DNA from: Trichoplax adhaerens | Taxonomy: Eukaryota; Placozoa; Uniplacotomia; Trichoplacea; Trichoplacidae | NCBI RefSeq assembly: GCF_000150275.1 | Contig: NW_002060943.1 | Location: forward strand, 2,570,462-2,634,461 | Direction of reading: 5' to 3' | DNA length: 64,000 nucleotides | Notes under the pieces: generated by a model | What the model was told of the DNA's origin: nothing | Databases searched by the model: none | The model's input: the letters and a program-made list of their open reading frames with translations, nothing else | Translations under genes and position numbers: made by a program | In this document: positions 38,966-50,900 of the stretch, piece after piece | Numbering within the stretch: the stretch's first letter is position 1 | Layout: the number at the start of each line of letters is the position of its first letter

Positions 38966-41900
38966 TCACAAGATACAACAGTTGCCATCCTATAAATACG
39001 AAAAGACGCAGCAATATTAGCCTACCCTTTGTATTGTTGAATTATAGAAACATCAAGAATAGCAATTTCTAAAAGCAATTGATGGCATTAAAGTAGTGCT
39101 GTACAAAGAATATTTCTTAAAAATCTTACGCTTCGTTTTCCTGTAGATTGACTTTGTCCAGGGCGAGATTGAGATGACGCCTGCACTGTCGGATTTTCAG
39201 CTCGCATTTGACCCCGTGAAGATGTATTTGCTCCAGCTGGAGGCATTTCCGTCATGGGATTACTTTGTAAAGCGCTGCGTTTTGAGGTCGTTTCAGTATG
39301 ATGATATTCATCAAATTGAAGTCGCCATGCTAATGCCTCACTTTATCAATGGAAAAAAGTCAAGTCTTACTTTAATGTATACTTTTACCGGACAGTCATG
39401 CATGATGAACTTATTATCATTCATATGCTAACAATCAATAAATAGAACATACCTGCTTAACTCATCTCCTTGACACACTGTATCAGTAGTGGTAAAATCT
39501 TGCGTAGGAACATCCTCAGGTAATGCATTAGGCACAACGGTTGAATCATTATGTGGCACTGATTCACTTATTCCAGTAGTTTGTCCATCAAGTTCCTTCT
39601 GCTCTTGTAAAGCGATCATATGACTGTAAATGCAGATAATCGACAACGCATATTAGGATCATGGAAAAAATTGTTGCAGGCAGCATAACACGGTAATTGA
39701 TAATTTAGTGCAAAGAATTTTAAGATATTTTGGACTTACTCTAACTTCTCTTGTGATACTCGATCATTATTCGGATCATACTGGATAGATAAATTTGTTG
39801 ATCCATTATTTATATCTGACTCTATGAGCCGTTGTTCATCTACTGGTGCTGCCTGGTTTACATCAAAGTTTTCCGTTCGACCCTGAGAGCTAACAGTTTT
39901 AAATTCGTGATTGACAAGTGATGAATCTCCTTCTATATTGGATAGTGTTTCCCAAACAATTTCTTTTTCGGTGGAATAGCCAATATCAGTAACGAGAATG
40001 AATAATTCATCCTAAGGACGTAGCATATACGTAATAAAATAATGTCATTGTTGGATAAAGATAGTCAAATGAAGTTATTTGATAGGATATCGCAAAGATA
40101 TATCAGTTGTTTTCAGAATTTAGAATACGTGATAATTTTACCTTATGCTTATATAGAGTACTGTAATGATTATTTCGGAATAATACACACAACTGTTCAG
40201 GTTTTAATTCTTCGTATAACGTATAGAGACCATGATAAGTCAATTGAGAGGCAGTGCTGTTGAGGAATTGTTCCGCAATTAAACCTAAAATTTATTAAAG
40301 TAAAATAGCTTAGAGTGTAAAACTGAAGCAACTTGATGGACGCATTCAATTGTATCCGCCGATAATGTGGGTCAGCACCAATTCTAAATTTAGATACCTT
40401 CCGTTATTCGGCTACTATCATTGCTAGACTTTGAAGATATAATCATTTCGACTAGCTCGTTATAGCTACGATTTCCGATAATAGATTTTTCTTCCTGATT
40501 CTGTGGATCGACTAGCCATCCATGATAAAGGTTGATATCAAGTAAGTCAAAAACGATCAAATTGCACGTCCATTCAAACTGATTGATACTGCAGGATAAA
40601 AGTGCGACGTTAGTTATGTCAAGACTACATGTATTACCATGAAGATTTTATGCTAGTATTTAATATAATAAATTATAAAGTAGAACAATTACTTTAATAT
40701 ACTGTAGTATTTTTTGCTATCAACTATTTCTACGTCAAGCAATTTCTATTGAAACTATCACATGGTAATGGTATGAATTGGAAAATGAAGTTGTTGATGA
40801 TAAATGTAATCTATTTGCAAGGACTACTGAAACGTTTTGACTTTTATGTGTTAGTTTATTTCTCTTTTTGGATATCATGATTTATTACTTACAAGTATAT
40901 TAGGTGTAGTGTAGGTTTTTTATACCGTAGTATAATTTTAATGCAACAAAATACTACTAATTAATTATTCCATTCGATGGATTTGTATCAGTGTTAGTTT
41001 TATATTTCATCGGAGAACTATATTGTAGCTACAATCGTTTTCTAGTGTAGCTTATTTTAGGAGACTAGTAAGTTAACTCAGAATTTCTTCACTATTGCTA
41101 TCTCAGTGGCAATCAGTTGTTTTTTCATCGCATTAATTAGGACGGATACATAGGGCCGAAAAAGTACGATTGATATTTAGTTGATTATTGGAATATTTGT
41201 GTACTAATCGATACAGTTTTCCAAGTGCTGTATAATGTGATATACTATTTTGAAAGATAGCGGATAGACTAATCATACAATAAATTACAATAGTGTCGGC
41301 TTTAAGACAGGAAATTAGAATAGTAAATTGCTGACAATAAATTATCCTGATCATTTTTTGCGTTGCCTACTTGCTGGTCACTATTTCTGCTGTAAATATT
41401 TTGGGATTCGTAGACTTGATAACGCGTTCGATGCTGATAGAAATACGAAATGAACTAAAATCTATTTTACAAGATGACCTGTTAGCTAGTCGAAGAATTA
41501 GTTAGGCAACACTAGTACTTATATAGACTGAGATGGTCCATTACATCAATTTTATCGTAAAGAATAGCTCAATGAGATGAAGTGATCCTTTGCGACAGAA
41601 ATGGATTCTGAAAGTTTAAGAATCTATATCTCCGATATGATTATCGATTGAGATGAGTAGATATTTCTAATGGAGGCGAAATGATTAGGGTAAAATAAAT
41701 TGAATTATTACTACATTTGAAATATACCGATTTCAAAATATTGGTTTATAAACTTTCATGTAGCTTATTGAAAATTTCTCTGTCTTGAATGACTTACCCT
41801 CCAAATTTGACGTTAATATCGACACCAGTTTCTAATACACTAAGTGATGATATAGCATCGTTGACATTTTGATCGTAATCAAGGCTGTTTTCAAATGCCT

Positions 41901-44900
41901 ATAAAATAAAGCATTTGGATATAAATCATTCATTTTTGCATTATGAGATCAACAATCTTGAATTCGTATCTCGATTGAATGAGCTAATATGAGTTCATAA
42001 GCCAAAGATAACCGCATCCTAATTAGTTTGTGTCTGAATATTAATCGTTGTACTGTACTGATGTTATATTACATCGTCAAATCATGAAGTAGTGTTGTAA
42101 CATGATTATGAGTACAAAGATAGAAAGGATCGATTATCCTTTTCCATACCGTCGTATCCGCTATACAAGTATGTTAACTATCTAGTGTAGAATAACAGAT
42201 CATAATTAATATTAATTCTTGTGTTGATTGATATCATATCGAAAAAGAAACAGTATCGTAACATGATTACGACTAGAAAGCAAGGAAAGGATCGATTTTT
42301 CTTTTTCCATACTATCGTATCCACTGTACCAGTATATATAGTATTAACTATCCAGTCTAGAATAACAGATGATAATTGATTTGTGTCTGTGAATATTCAT
42401 TCTTGTGATGATTTATATTTCATGGAAAAATAAGTAATGTCGTAACATGATTACGACTACAAAGATGGAAAAGAACGATTCTTCTTTTTTCATACTATCG
42501 TATCCATTATACGAGTATATTAACTATGCAGTGTCTCGATAATAGATCATCATTGGTTTGTGTCTGAATATTCATTCTTGTGTTGACTGATATTACATTG
42601 AAAAATAAGCAGTGTCGTAATATGATTACGACTACAAAGATGGAAAAGCTGGTTTCTTCTTTTCCATACTATACCATACCATCGTATCTACTATACGAAT
42701 ATTAACTATCCAGTCTAGAGAATATTGTTTGCACGAATTGTTTCTGATAAACATTTTAACCTAGTTTTGGGTTAAAGCTCTTTGATACAATAATTTCGAT
42801 AATCCTAAGGAAATCAAGGGTTTAGCGATAGCACATGGCAAGTGAAACATTATATTTGATGCCATCATCCCTGCTACAGAATATGAATCTCAACATGATA
42901 TAGACTAACTTATTTATTTCAATATGCGAAACACCAATTGTGCCTAGTTGTAGCACTCTTGCACCATCATACTGTTGCATGACGATGAAGTTCAGTGTAA
43001 TATGATAGCCATATGATGGAAAGAATGGACATAACATTATTCTTGCATTCAACATTGATGAATTGCTGCTGTCTAGAGTCTATAGTTTTAATCTCTGTCC
43101 TAATCTGCAGTTGATTTACAGTCAGTCAGGTTTAACTCTTTTATGTCAAACATGATAGTTATTAGATTGGAGGAATCCATTTCAGACGATCACATCCGGT
43201 ATTCGTTATTACTGTCTGCAGTGCCTAACAACCTTTGTAGCAGCAATACACGGTTGATTTACAGTCAAGTCGAATTCCATCACCTCTAACATGATTGCTA
43301 TAAAATTCAAGGAATCGATTAGTCCTTACCCTTACATTATTTCATACTGTGATTATCCTTTTCAATACTATTCTATCCAATATCATAATCGGCTTGTAGC
43401 TGGAAGCTAATTCCGAGCTGAATTCGATATTGTCATTTTAGCTTACAATTCAATCAAACGGTGTTATGACACGACTACGACTGCAAGGATAGCAGGAATT
43501 GATTAAATATCCTTTTGACACCAGCCAAGATCCATTGTCTAGTATCTACAGTAGTTGCTAATCCTTGTACTATCATGCTGGTGATTGATGATTTAGCTAA
43601 ACGCTTTTACCTTATGTAGAACAATGGGTAGGAAGCCTAGAGATGGATAGAATCAATTATCCTTTTTCAGACTGCCACATTTTCGGCCTGTGGTTGATTG
43701 TTATTTCTCATCCGAATTGATATCATGTCGTTCATTAGCAACGCAATGGAACGATATGATCCTACTGTACTTAGCTCCTTCTACTAGTATATTGTAGATT
43801 GACGGTCCAATCCAACAATTTTATAACTTGAACTAATAGAAAGATTGAGGGAATCCATCTAGTCCTGTTCGATACTATAGTATCCAATATCTCAATTGGT
43901 TGGTATCTAGGTGTTAATCCTTACAAAGTACATCATCTTGCTGATTGACAGTCTAGTCAAGCTAATCAAACTACAGTACTGTAGAAGATGGGTGAGATCG
44001 AGTTGGTAAAAAGATGATTTTGAACGATTGATTGTACGCTCTATTCGGATATCATCGATCCATCAGCCCATGGTATTAGTTTGTACTGTATATTGTTGTC
44101 TTTCCCTTCCAAAAATAGTCAAAGTTGATTTTTTTTGTCTATTTCTATTGTAATGTAGTGTTGGATTCTATCTCCTGCTGTGGAATCTCCTTTCATATCA
44201 TGACGTTGGAAATAAATAATGGAGGAGGATTTTGTATATTATACAGTAGATGAAAGCAAGAGAGAAGAGCGAGCGGGAAAAAATGAAGAAATGACATGAT
44301 TTTTACCTTTGGTCGTAGTGTGAGTAATGTATTTACCAAATTTTCCATCAATTCTTCACTGGTAATATACTCTCGTCCAGCAGAGAAAGTAATTTTTCGC
44401 GTTAATAATAAAATATTGATAATAGCAATAAGAGGACAAGGTCCATTAATATTTTGTGTGACTATAGGTGTTGACGTCTCTTTCCATTGGATCCATTTAA
44501 TTAGATAGAAATTGGTAGCTACCATTGGATCCATGGGTGAAGGTTGATTTTCTTCATCGTTGGCTTGCAGAGTTTGATCGTTGGGATCGCTAGAACATGG
44601 CTGATTGTTTTCTTCATCCTTGTCTTGAAGAGTTTGATCGTTGGAATCGCTAGAACATGGCTGATTGTTTTCTTCATCCTTGTCTGGAAGAGTTTGATCG
44701 TTGGAATCGCTAGAACATGGCTGATTGTTTTCTTCATCCTTGTCTTGAAGAGTTTGATGGTTGGGATCGCTAGGACATGGCTGATTGTTTTCTTCATTGT
44801 TGGCTTGAAGAGTTTGATGGTTGGGATCGCTAGGACATGGCTGATTGTTTTCTTCATCGTTGGCTTGCAGAGTTTGATGGTTGGGATCGCTAGGACATGG

Positions 44901-45686
44901 CTGATTGTTTTCTTCATCGTTGGCTTGAAGAGTTTGATGGTTGGGATCGCTAGGACATGACTGATTGTTTTCTTCATCCTTGTCTTGAAGAGTTTGATGG
45001 TTGGGATCGCTAGGACATGGCTGATTGTTTTCTTCATCGTTGGCTTGAAGAGTTTGATGGTTGGGATCGCTAGGACATGGCTGATTGTTTTCTTCATCCT
45101 TGTCTTGAAGAGTTTGATGGTTGGGATCGCTAGGACATGGCTGATTGTTTTCTTCATCGTTGTCTTGAAGAGTTTGATGGTTGGGATCGCTTGGACATGG
45201 CTGATAGATTGTTTCTTCATTTTTAACTACAGTCATGGTAACATTTTCATCATCACGACATTGGGCTTGATGACTGATATCGCTAGGAGTGTATTCTTTT
45301 GCTTGAGTTGTCGTTGTGGAATCCATGGGTGTCTGATCCTGCTGTTGATGGGATAGATCAGGATAGGTGATGTTGAAAGCTTCATCGATGGCTTGATCCA
45401 TGGCCATATCGAGCATGATTGTATCGTCTCCATCTTCATCATCATCTTGTTGTCCACTGAGCTTGCTAATATCATGACTGACTTGATGGGTGTCTATAGA
45501 CGATTGGATAGCATCCTTCTCTTGGTTATCCAGTAAATTCGTCTGTTGTACGTCGACATGGGCTATTTGCCTCTCTTCATCTTGCTGCTGATCGTTCTCC
45601 AGTTGTTTTGGTCTGGCAGTTTGATCATCATTGGCGGTAGCATTTTGTAGTGGATCACGGCGATGACAGTGTGCACTCTCTTCCAT
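38966..45686 (-). CDS. MINDY1/2-type deubiquitinase (FAM63 family)
   Basis: Cysteine protease family that trims K48-linked polyubiquitin chains. Eight exons join in frame to 830 codons: 45686-44307, 41898-41798, 40588-40398, 40284-40142, 40011-39740, 39623-39453, 39340-39130, 38989-38966. The catalytic domain starts at about residue 394: YLIKWIQWKE, the TQNINGPCPL box with nucleophile Cys417, then FDLLDINLYHGWLVDPQ, LIAEQFLNSTASQLTYHGL and FRNNHYSTL with catalytic His597. The C-terminal part has a ubiquitin-interaction-like segment (DHMIALQEQKEL, SEALAWRLQFDEYH) and ends in CCIL, a possible CaaX prenylation box encoded by a 24-bp last exon. About 390 residues precede the catalytic domain. They are acidic, Gln-rich and include 11 copies of a 20-residue repeat. 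Intron 1 is 2.4 kb and carries its own tandem repeats. The gene is divergent to TBC1D9. Whether it is MINDY1 or MINDY2 cannot be said; it probably predates that split. Confidence 0.94.
42060..42730. repeat. Four-copy tandem repeat (161-184 bp) in MINDY intron 1
   Basis: The element CGTAACATGATTACGACTAC recurs at about 42097, 42258, 42442 and 42617. It is followed each time by 'AAAGATGGAAA', 'CTTTTTCCATACTATCGTATCC', 'ACTATACGAGTATATTAACTATCCAGT', 'TTTGTGTCTGAATATTCATTCTTGTGTTGA' and a GAAAAATAAG segment. Spacings are 161, 184 and 175 bp. More diverged relatives (TGATTTACAGTC, ATCCTTTT..ACTATCCTATC) continue to about 43950. Confidence 0.82.
44546..45204 (-). repeat. In-frame 60-bp coding minisatellite, 11 copies
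   Basis: Eleven tandem copies of 60 bp in MINDY exon 1 encode NQPCPSDPNHQTLQANDEEN with variants (DKDEEN, DNDEEN, CSSDSNDQTLPDKDEEN). Copies differ by a few bases and show a gradient: the C-terminal three share SSDSN/ND variants, while the upstream copies are almost identical, which suggests recent expansion by unequal exchange or slippage. The repeat lacks stop codons in several frames, which creates long shadow frames on both strands. Only the minus-strand frame joined to the catalytic domain is meaningful. Confidence 0.95.
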
Positions 45687-45938
45687 TCTGTTGGGCCTTG
45701 ATAATCACCAATAGGATGGATAGAAGATGATTTCCAATCAATTTGGTCAATTGGATTGCATTCTATCCCATCAAAGTTAATGGCTTAAGAGTGGGAGACA
45801 CCAATGGATTGATTGTCTCCTTTTCCACCTAGGCAAATAGGCTGCAAATGTCGTCAAGGGTAGCAAACATGGCTGACGATGTTATAGTAAAAGGCTTGGC
45901 TGACATCAAGGAAGTAGCGGTTGGGGAGGGGGGATTGC

Positions 45939-46540
45939 GGTTGTACAGTACACCCGTACTTGTGAATGGCGTACTGTACACTGTACACTGTACTGGGCAG
46001 ATTGGATCTGTCCATCCATCGTCTCTGACTGTGCGGAGCGTACAGTGTACAGGTTACAGTCAGGGACTTGGAGACGAATACAGTACTGTACACTGTAGAC
46101 TGCAGGAAGGGTCAATCCATCCTGGGGTTAGTCCCACTTCTCATCCAGTACTTGTGACTGTAGTGTGTAGACAGGATCCAAGTGGAGAAAGGAGCTGATA
46201 CACTTACCATACAGTCCATACTGTGGGATATAGTTGCCCAAAAACATAAAATCATCTTTTATTGGCTATAATAATACTTTCTTAAGTAATGAAATCGAAA
46301 ATTCGTTCTGTTGGCTATTTCAACGTATCAACTTACATTCCTTTCCGTCACCACCCACTACAGTACAATCTGTACAGTACGCTTACGATACAAGTCTCGC
46401 CCAATGCATAATGTGCGATTGTGCGTACTGTAGGGTACAGTACTGTACTGTACACTGCTACACTGTTGGTGTACCATCTACAGTGAGTACAGTAGACTTT
46501 ACTGTACAGTACAGTACTGTGTATCAATGATGTGACGAGC
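45939..46540. repeat. ACTGTA/TACAGT palindromic array, block 2a
   Basis: Patches of GTACAGTAC, ACTGTACAC, TGTACACTGTAC and similar words lie at 45939-45990, 46040-46100 and 46360-46520, separated by less repetitive sequence. They use the same vocabulary as the block at 31492-32340. Confidence 0.8.
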
Positions 46541-46560
46541 TCCACTCAACACGATACGAC

Positions 46561-47840
46561 ATGGTCATAGAGAGTCTCTACAGTACTATAGTCTTCAGTC
46601 TACAGTCTACAGTCGGAGAAAGTACACGTGTACAGTACAGTGTACTGTAGGCCAATTGCCAACAGTCTACAGTACAACGGACAGTGTACAATGTACAGTA
46701 ATGTGACGTGTACAGTACTGTACAGTACTCCACTTAACACGATACTGTATGACATGGTTAGCTAACTTAGCTTCATCGAGAAGGTCTCTAGTCTTCTTCA
46801 GTCTACAGTCAACAGTCTACAATGTACAATCTACAGTCTACAATCGACAGTCTACAGCGACGAAAGTCCGTCGGCCAATTGTCCAGTCCATCTTGCTAGC
46901 AAGTTGGACTGGAAACCAAGAAACTCTTCAGTCTACAGTCTTCAGTCTTCAGTCTACAGTCTACAGTCTACAGCCTACAGTCTACAGTCGGAGAAAGTCC
47001 GTCGGCCAATTGTCCAGTCCATCTTGCTAGCAAGTTGGACTGGAAACCAAGAAACTCTGCAGTCGACAGTCTTCAGTCTACAGTCTACAGTCTACAGTCT
47101 ACAGTCTACAGTGGGAGAAAGTCCGTCGGCCAATTGTCCAGTCCATCTTGCTAGCAAGATGGACTGGAAACCAAGAAACTCTGCAGTCGACAGTCTTCAG
47201 TCTTCAGTCTACAGTCTACAGTCTACAGTCTACAGTGGGAGAAAGTCCGTCGGCCAATTGTCCAGTCCATCTTGTTAGCAAGTTGGACTGGAAACCAAGA
47301 AACTCTTCAGTCGACAGTCTACAGTACAGTCTACAGTCTACAGTCTACAGTACAGTCGTCAGTCGTCTGTCTTCAGTCTACAGTCTACAGTCTACTGTAC
47401 TGTACAGTGTACAGTACAGTACTGTACAATCGACAATCGATAGTCTACAGTCTACAGTCTACAATCGACAGTCTACAGTCTACTGTACTGTACAGTACGT
47501 ACTGTACAATCGACAATCGACAGTCTACAGTCTACAGTACAGTCTACAATCGACAGTCTACAGTACAGTCGACAGGTGGAGAAAGTCCGTCGGCCAATTG
47601 TCCAGTCCATCTTGCTAGCAAGTTGGACTGGAAACCAAGTACTGTACACTGTACAGTACAGTACTGTACTGTACTGTACACTGTACAGTCGTCAGTCGTC
47701 TGTCTTCAGTCTACAGTCTACAGTCTACAGTCTACAGTCTACAATCGACAGTCTACAGTCGACAGGTGGAGAAAGTCCGTCGGCCAATTGGCCCCCATTC
47801 AGTCATTGCCCATCTTGCTAGCAAGTTGGACTGGAAACCA
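46561..47840. repeat. Amplified CCAAT/hairpin module in CTACAGT arrays, block 2b
   Basis: The module 'GGAGAAAGTCCGTCGGCCAATTG' plus a 30-bp hairpin plus 'AAACCAAGAAACTC' recurs with hairpins at 46883-46912, 47014-47043, 47138-47167, 47262-47291, 47602-47631 and about 47806-47834. The hairpin arms are CCAGTCCA and TGGACTGG around CTTGCTAGCAAG, and at 47138-47167 the 30 bp are a perfect palindrome. Modules are joined by runs of (CTACAGT)n with ATCGACAGT and GTACAGTACTGTAC variants. A diverged seventh trace, with GGCCAATTGCC and GTACACGTGTAC, lies at 46615-46665. The copy nearest TBC1D9 has a distinct left arm and runs into unique sequence. It is probably the original promoter copy. Confidence 0.9.
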
Positions 47841-47973
47841 ACCTGCTGCTGTTGCTGTTGCTAGCTTGTCCATGTTTTCTTCTCCAATTTGCTTGTAGTG
47901 TATTGCACTTTGTGTGTTATCGTTGGCATTGCAGCTTTCTCCACCTCTTGCATCACGATCGGCCAGCGCCGCT

Positions 47974-50900
47974 ATGTGGATCAAACCAGATGAAGTGTTA
48001 TTAACCAATGCATTATGGTAGGTAGATGCCAAGATGGCATGTTGTTGTTGTTGCCTTTTCTGCCACCATCAGTGGTGACAATATTGATATTTGTCCCATC
48101 TGGTCTAGCATATTTTTTTGGGGGGGCCAAGGTCTCCATCCTAAAGTAAGTAGACATGTCATGATGGCCAATCGATCTCTTCTTCATTGCCTTGACGTCA
48201 CGACAACCATGATGATCCACCATGATGAAATCATCATTGTACAAGATTGTAGCTAGGATAGTCATGATTGCGCCCAGTCATTTCCTTCTTGCATTGATGG
48301 TCTTTCTTTCTCTCTCTCTCTTCCTCGCTAGGGTGAATGAACGTTCCAATCACTTTTTTACCTTACAACGCCGGCGTGGACATGGCTCAACTGGATTGGC
48401 ATCGCTCTTTATTGGAACCATCGATAATGTCCTTGATTCAAAGGTAAATCTTTTCCATCACTTTATACAACTCTTGTAGCCAGGCAGGATACAGTAGTCG
48501 TACATCAACATTGCTAGGCATCATCAACACAACAGCCACTTACATCGCAAAGTACATGGAAAATGCTCCATTTCCATCATCATCAACTTTAGTTACAACC
48601 CTAATTATGCATACTTTACAGCATACTTGCAATCAACGATCTCAACCCAAGGATGCAATCCTTCCTTCCTTAGTTTATCCTCGATCGGGCCGATGGCCTG
48701 ATGCAAGGTATCCATTGGAAAATTTATCAGTCTACTACAGTCAAATACATCAATCTTGCAAGCATCCATTCTCATCACAAATCATCTTGCCCATGTTGAC
48801 ATCCTTGGATGATATGCGGATATCATGGCTAACCCTATCGTCCAGTTGTCAATCGTGACTAGTCTACTACAGACTGCCTCATGAAAACATGCAGCAAACA
48901 AATTCATTTTCCACCTTTTTTCCACTTTCCAACCACGATGGCAGCCTAGTCAAGATGGGTACTTGTATCTGTTTATGGGTGGACAATTTAAGGCCCACAA
49001 TGTTGTTGTACTCTATCGGCCAACATCAATTGTAATCAATTTTAGTTTACATCTGCTATCCTCCCCATGACTCTTAGCATACAGTACAGTACAGCAAGAT
49101 CCGTTATCCATTTGCTTATCTTTTCATTAATCCTAATTGATTCTTTTCTCCTTCTGCCCAATGGATTAGCCGGCGCCTTACCGAATTTTATCTCAAACAA
49201 CCAACACGGAAATTAGCTATGGTAAGTCTATTTGGAGCTCAATTTTTTTTTCCAAGGGGGAGGAATACGCTTGAGTTCATCTCTCATCTACTTCCATCTT
49301 TTGTATCCCTCTATTTGCCTGTTTATTATTTAAAACATGTCCACTACTACCCAACGGTTATTCAACAACAACCTAAACCATGACTACTGTACTATAACAA
49401 GATTCCCGCTGCCTAGAAGGATAACAAGCTGAAGACAACCTTTCCACATAGACCATATTGATCCATGCTTCATGGATTACAACTCTTTTCTTTCTTTTTT
49501 TAATTTTAACCCATTCAAACTACCATAGCGTTGTATTAGATCCAAACCAAGTCTAAATTATAATCTTCTTGCAAATGTGCATGATCAATAAGTGGTGTAG
49601 AGCTAGAACTGCAATCAATGATTAATCAATCGTTCAACGATCGATTCATGAATGGGTGCTTGCAAAACAATCATCCTATGGGGAAAACAACGTCAATGAT
49701 TGTTGCCATTTTCTTCTGCCATAGCCAATTGGTGTTGTGAAAAATGGCTGATAGTACGATATGCTGTAGGATAGCTATCGATAAATTGTACATTGCCTGC
49801 CCAGGAAAGAGTGATTCTTTATCATCAATCGATCCTTGGTCTCCCATCGTGCCCTACCAAGTCTGTTTGTAGGCCAACAATCATCGCAGATGGCAAAGTT
49901 TGTCCATTGCTTACGATCGTTAATCACCTTCTTAAAGTCCTTACGTTACCAATAGTCTACAAGATAGACTGAGCAAGGATAGCACACTCAACAAAAATAC
50001 CTATGGCGATGGATGAGATCCAGTGTCATTTTACTCTTACAAAAGGATTCCAAAAATACGGTAGAAAATAGACTAGCAAAATGAGGACTAAGCAAGGGTA
50101 GCATGCTGAACAAATTCTCTACATGTTGTAATGACTACAAGTCCTCACTTTCCTTTTGATTACTCGCTTATTTTGCGTCCATTTTTTCTTTGGGAGGGGG
50201 AGCCAGTAATCCCTAGTATCAAAGAATGCACAACAGCAAGGATAACGTAGTAAATGGCGACTGGTTAGAATGACTACAAATCCTCATTTTACTTTGACAA
50301 CATGGAAAAAAATAGGATATGGTACGATGGCTACAACTTCTCGCTGTATTTTTAGAACATAGACGATAACATAGCAAGCGCATACTGCGATAAATGAAAT
50401 CGCTCTCTTTCCTTTCACCAAGGGGTGCACAAGATTGAGGAGAACGTGCCAAGTAAAATCTTGCACCCCTTGATTACCCACTGCCATTTACATTGAATTC
50501 AATGTAAAGCGTCAGCAATAATGTTCCTAAATAGATGGCTATCAACACTGGATTGTCAATCAGAAAATGATAGTTTACATCCCTAGCATGGATGAACTAT
50601 TCTAGCCAACATCCAACATGCATGTTGTCCATTTTCCCACGATAGCAAACTGTCAATAATATCCACTAATTACTCCATTGAATGCGGAGGAAATCAATAT
50701 CAAAGTGCAATAGATCCATATCGGCCATGGACAAGATCATATTATCCAAGCATGGTAGCAACCAATACTCCTGAGAAAGGACCATTGTGAGATCGCAATG
50801 GAAGTACTATGTCTTCTACTCGGCTACCTTACTATTGACATTGGCAAGTATTGCATTTCTGCTATAATCCATGAATAGCAGACAATCACTTGATTAAAAT

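Larger units (their letters stand above)
45687..47973. promoter_or_regulatory. Head-to-head intergenic interval, MINDY / TBC1D9
   Basis: About 2.3 kb between divergent start codons. Most of it is repeat: an irregular ACTGTA/TACAGT palindromic patch (45939-46540) and an amplified CCAAT-plus-hairpin module (46561-47840). The first 250 bp next to MINDY and the last 130 bp next to TBC1D9 are unique sequence. Both promoters should lie here. No coding sequence is supported. Confidence 0.75.

Noticed and set aside
44519-45220. Long second-frame protein (233 codons, MKKTISHVLAIPTIKLF repeats) and plus-strand repeats in the same place
   Set aside because: These are alternate-frame shadows of the 60-bp coding minisatellite. 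Only the frame joined to the MINDY catalytic domain continues into conserved protein.
46861-47840. CRISPR-like appearance of repeated modules with spacers
   Set aside because: Animal nuclear DNA; the spacers are themselves simple repeats, and the module is longer and less regular than CRISPR repeats. No cas gene.
46749-47898. Plus-strand open frames rich in 'STVYSLQ'
   Set aside because: Produced by the (CTACAGT)n array, which lacks stop codons in several frames. No splice or conserved protein evidence.
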